Assembly (NCBI GenBank): GCA_937901185.1
Contig: CALCHR010000086.1
Location: 1 to 8,236 of the forward strand
Length of the DNA stretch: 8,236 nt
Origin: an uncultured Bacteroidales bacterium
Lineage (GTDB): Bacteria > Bacteroidota > Bacteroidia > Bacteroidales > Bacteroidaceae
Reading direction: 5' to 3'
A model generated the notes under the pieces. It did no database searches and was not told the origin of the DNA. It worked only from the letters and a program-made list of their open reading frames with translations. Position numbers and translations under genes: made by a program. Shown here in pieces: positions 7,234-8,236 of the stretch. Each line of letters opens with the position of its first letter. Position 1 is the first letter of the stretch.

Positions 7234-7310
7234 TAGATAAGACCTAGGAAGAACTCGGAGGCTCGCAGTTTTTCCTAGGTCTTATCTAGTTTTTCCTGCG
7301 AGCCTCCGAA
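7234..7310. repeat. Structured intergenic element, copy 2: two interleaved perfect inverted repeats with regular spacers
   Basis: Arm A (7234-7250) is perfectly complementary to A' (7272-7288, 17 bp). Arm B (7255-7268) is perfectly complementary to B' (7296-7309, 14 bp). The order is A-B-A'-B', so the repeats interleave. The spacer GTTTTTCCT occurs at 7268-7276 and 7289-7297, and its near-inverse AGGAAGAAC at 7246-7254, giving a repeat about every 21 nt. Connecting segments of 4, 3 and 7 nt are too short for both stems to form fully at once, so the stems would be alternatives. The element lies between prfC and the GH95 promoter, and no separate prfC terminator was found. Function unknown. Confidence 0.85.
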
Positions 7311-7337
7311 GAAATGGTTCTGAAAACCTCTGATTTT
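7306..7337. repeat. Flank of element copy 2 with small covarying hairpin
   Basis: Plus strand: CCGAAGAAA, one base, GGTT, five bases, AACC, two bases, TGATTTT. It aligns with 3415-3447 end to end with a one-base length difference. The stem bases differ in both strands of the stem, keeping the pairing. An overlapping 7-bp inverted repeat (CTGAAAA 7320-7326 with TTTTCAG 7334-7340) offers a competing fold. Confidence 0.5.
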
Positions 7338-7355
7338 CAGTGTGCTTTTTGGGGG

Positions 7356-8236
7356 TTAGAATTCGCTTGTGAAGTGGAAGCGGATGTGCTTAAAGTCGTT
7401 TTGCGCCATCTGCAACACGTAGCCTGAGTCGGCCAGGAAGACGTCGCGGCCTTCGCGGTCCTTGGCCATGTATTGGTATTTGCGTTTCTTGAAGGCTTCG
7501 AGTTCTGCCTCGTCGTCGCTCTCAATCCAGCAGGCCTTGTAGAGGCTGATGGGCTCCCAGCGGCACTTGGCGTTGTACTCGTTCTCCAAGCGGTATTGGA
7601 TTACCTCAAACTGCAACTGGCCTACGGTGCCGATAATCTTGCGGCCGTTAAATTGGTTCACAAAGAGCTGTGCCACACCCTCGTCCATCAGTTGCTCGAT
7701 ACCTTTCTGCAACTGCTTGGTCTTCATGGGGTCGGCGTTCTCGATGTACTTGAACATCTCGGGCGAGAAGGAGGGCAAGCCGCGATAGTGGAGGAGTTCG
7801 CCTTCGGTCAGTGTGTCGCCAATCTTGAAGGTGCCGTTGTCGGGCAAGCCGATGATGTCGCCGGCCCAAGCTTCGTCTACCGTGGTCTTGCGCTGTGCCA
7901 TGAACTGGGTGGGCGAGGAGAAGCGGAGCGTCTTGCCGTGGCGTACGTGTAAGTAGGGGGCGTTGCGCACAAACTTGCCGGAGCACACTTTGCAAAAGGC
8001 TACGCAGGAACGGTGGTTGGGGTCGATGTTGGCGGTGATTTTGAAGATGAAGCCGGTGAACTTCTGTTCGTCGGGCTGCACATCGCGCTCTTCGGCCTTA
8101 ACGGGGCGGGGCGAGGGAGCAATCTCTACGAAGGTGTTGAGCAGTTCTTCCACACCGAAGTTGTTGAGCGCCGAGCCGAAGAACACGGGGGAGAGCTGAC
8201 CGCAGCGAACCTTCTCGATATCGAAATCGAAGCACG
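7356..8236 (-). CDS. prfC: Peptide chain release factor 3 (RF3), C-terminal part, N-terminus beyond window edge
   Basis: RF3 is a translational GTPase that removes RF1 and RF2 from the ribosome after peptide release. The visible 292 residues cover the end of the GTPase-domain region, the beta-barrel domain II and the C-terminal domain III. The G-domain nucleotide-binding motifs (about 235 residues, by comparison with the 529-residue E. coli protein) lie beyond 8236. Recognisable stretches are QLSPVFFGSALNNFGV, KFTGFIFKITANIDPNHR, GDIIGLPDNGTFKIGDTLTE, VGQLQFEVIQYRLENEYNAK and the end HIRFHFTSEF, all collinear with E. coli RF3. A GTG at 8184-8186 is an internal valine codon, not the start. The gene ends with TAA (7356-7358), and the 279-nt gap that follows contains the element at 7234-7337. 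Confidence 0.95.
   Translation of the reverse strand, partial: CFDFDIEKVRCGQLSPVFFGSALNNFGVEELLNTFVEIAPSPRPVKAEERDVQPDEQKFTGFIFKITANIDPNHRSCVAFCKVCSGKFVRNAPYLHVRHGKTLRFSSPTQFMAQRKTTVDEAWAGDIIGLPDNGTFKIGDTLTEGELLHYRGLPSFSPEMFKYIENADPMKTKQLQKGIEQLMDEGVAQLFVNQFNGRKIIGTVGQLQFEVIQYRLENEYNAKCRWEPISLYKACWIESDDEAELEAFKKRKYQYMAKDREGRDVFLADSGYVLQMAQNDFKHIRFHFTSEF

Noticed and set aside
7234..7309. H-type pseudoknot with both long stems formed together
   Set aside because: Stems of 17 and 14 bp would have to be bridged by segments of 4, 3 and 7 nt, which cannot span them. Alternative stems are more plausible.
7320..7340. 7-bp inverted repeat as the prfC terminator
   Set aside because: The stem is AT-rich and no T run follows it on the minus strand.
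8184..8186. GTG as the start of a short gene in the prfC region
   Set aside because: The frame continues to the window edge with conserved RF3 sequence (QLSP before VFFG), so this codon is internal.

Overview
The window reads as a chromosomal segment of a Bacteroidales bacterium, most likely Prevotella or a close relative. Four things point that way. One promoter matches the Bacteroidetes form (TTTG, 19 nt, TAnnTTTG). The start codons lack an evident Shine-Dalgarno sequence. PurL is the large single-chain form. A secreted family-95 glycosidase ends in a segment resembling a type IX secretion sorting domain. The genus is inferred, not proven.

All three genes lie on the minus strand, so transcription runs from high to low coordinates. 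From 8236 to 7356 is the C-terminal half of prfC (peptide chain release factor 3), whose 5' part lies outside the window. From 7076 to 3549 is a complete 1175-residue secreted glycoside hydrolase family 95 enzyme (predicted alpha-L-fucosidase or alpha-L-galactosidase). It has a duplicated N-terminal module, a promoter-like -7 box and a strong intrinsic terminator. From 3269 to 1 is purL (phosphoribosylformylglycinamidine synthase), cut by the window edge just after the glutaminase nucleophile. These three do not form a pathway: translation termination, glycan degradation and purine synthesis are simply neighbours, and no SusC/SusD pair or other polysaccharide-utilisation genes are visible.

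The most unusual material is in the two intergenic gaps (3270-3548 and 7077-7355). Each holds one copy of the same structured element. Read on the minus strand, both copies have a small hairpin whose stem differs in a compensated way, then TTTCTTCGG, an 8-nt variable arm, the constant spacer AGGAAAAAC, and a 12-nt block starting TAGA. Further on comes the exact complement of the variable arm. The upstream copy (7234-7337) goes further and shows two interleaved perfect inverted repeats (17 bp and 14 bp, order A-B-A'-B') separated by three near-identical 9-nt spacers at about 21-nt intervals. I do not recognise this element. The copy near purL lies between a terminator and a promoter, so it may act as DNA and not as RNA.
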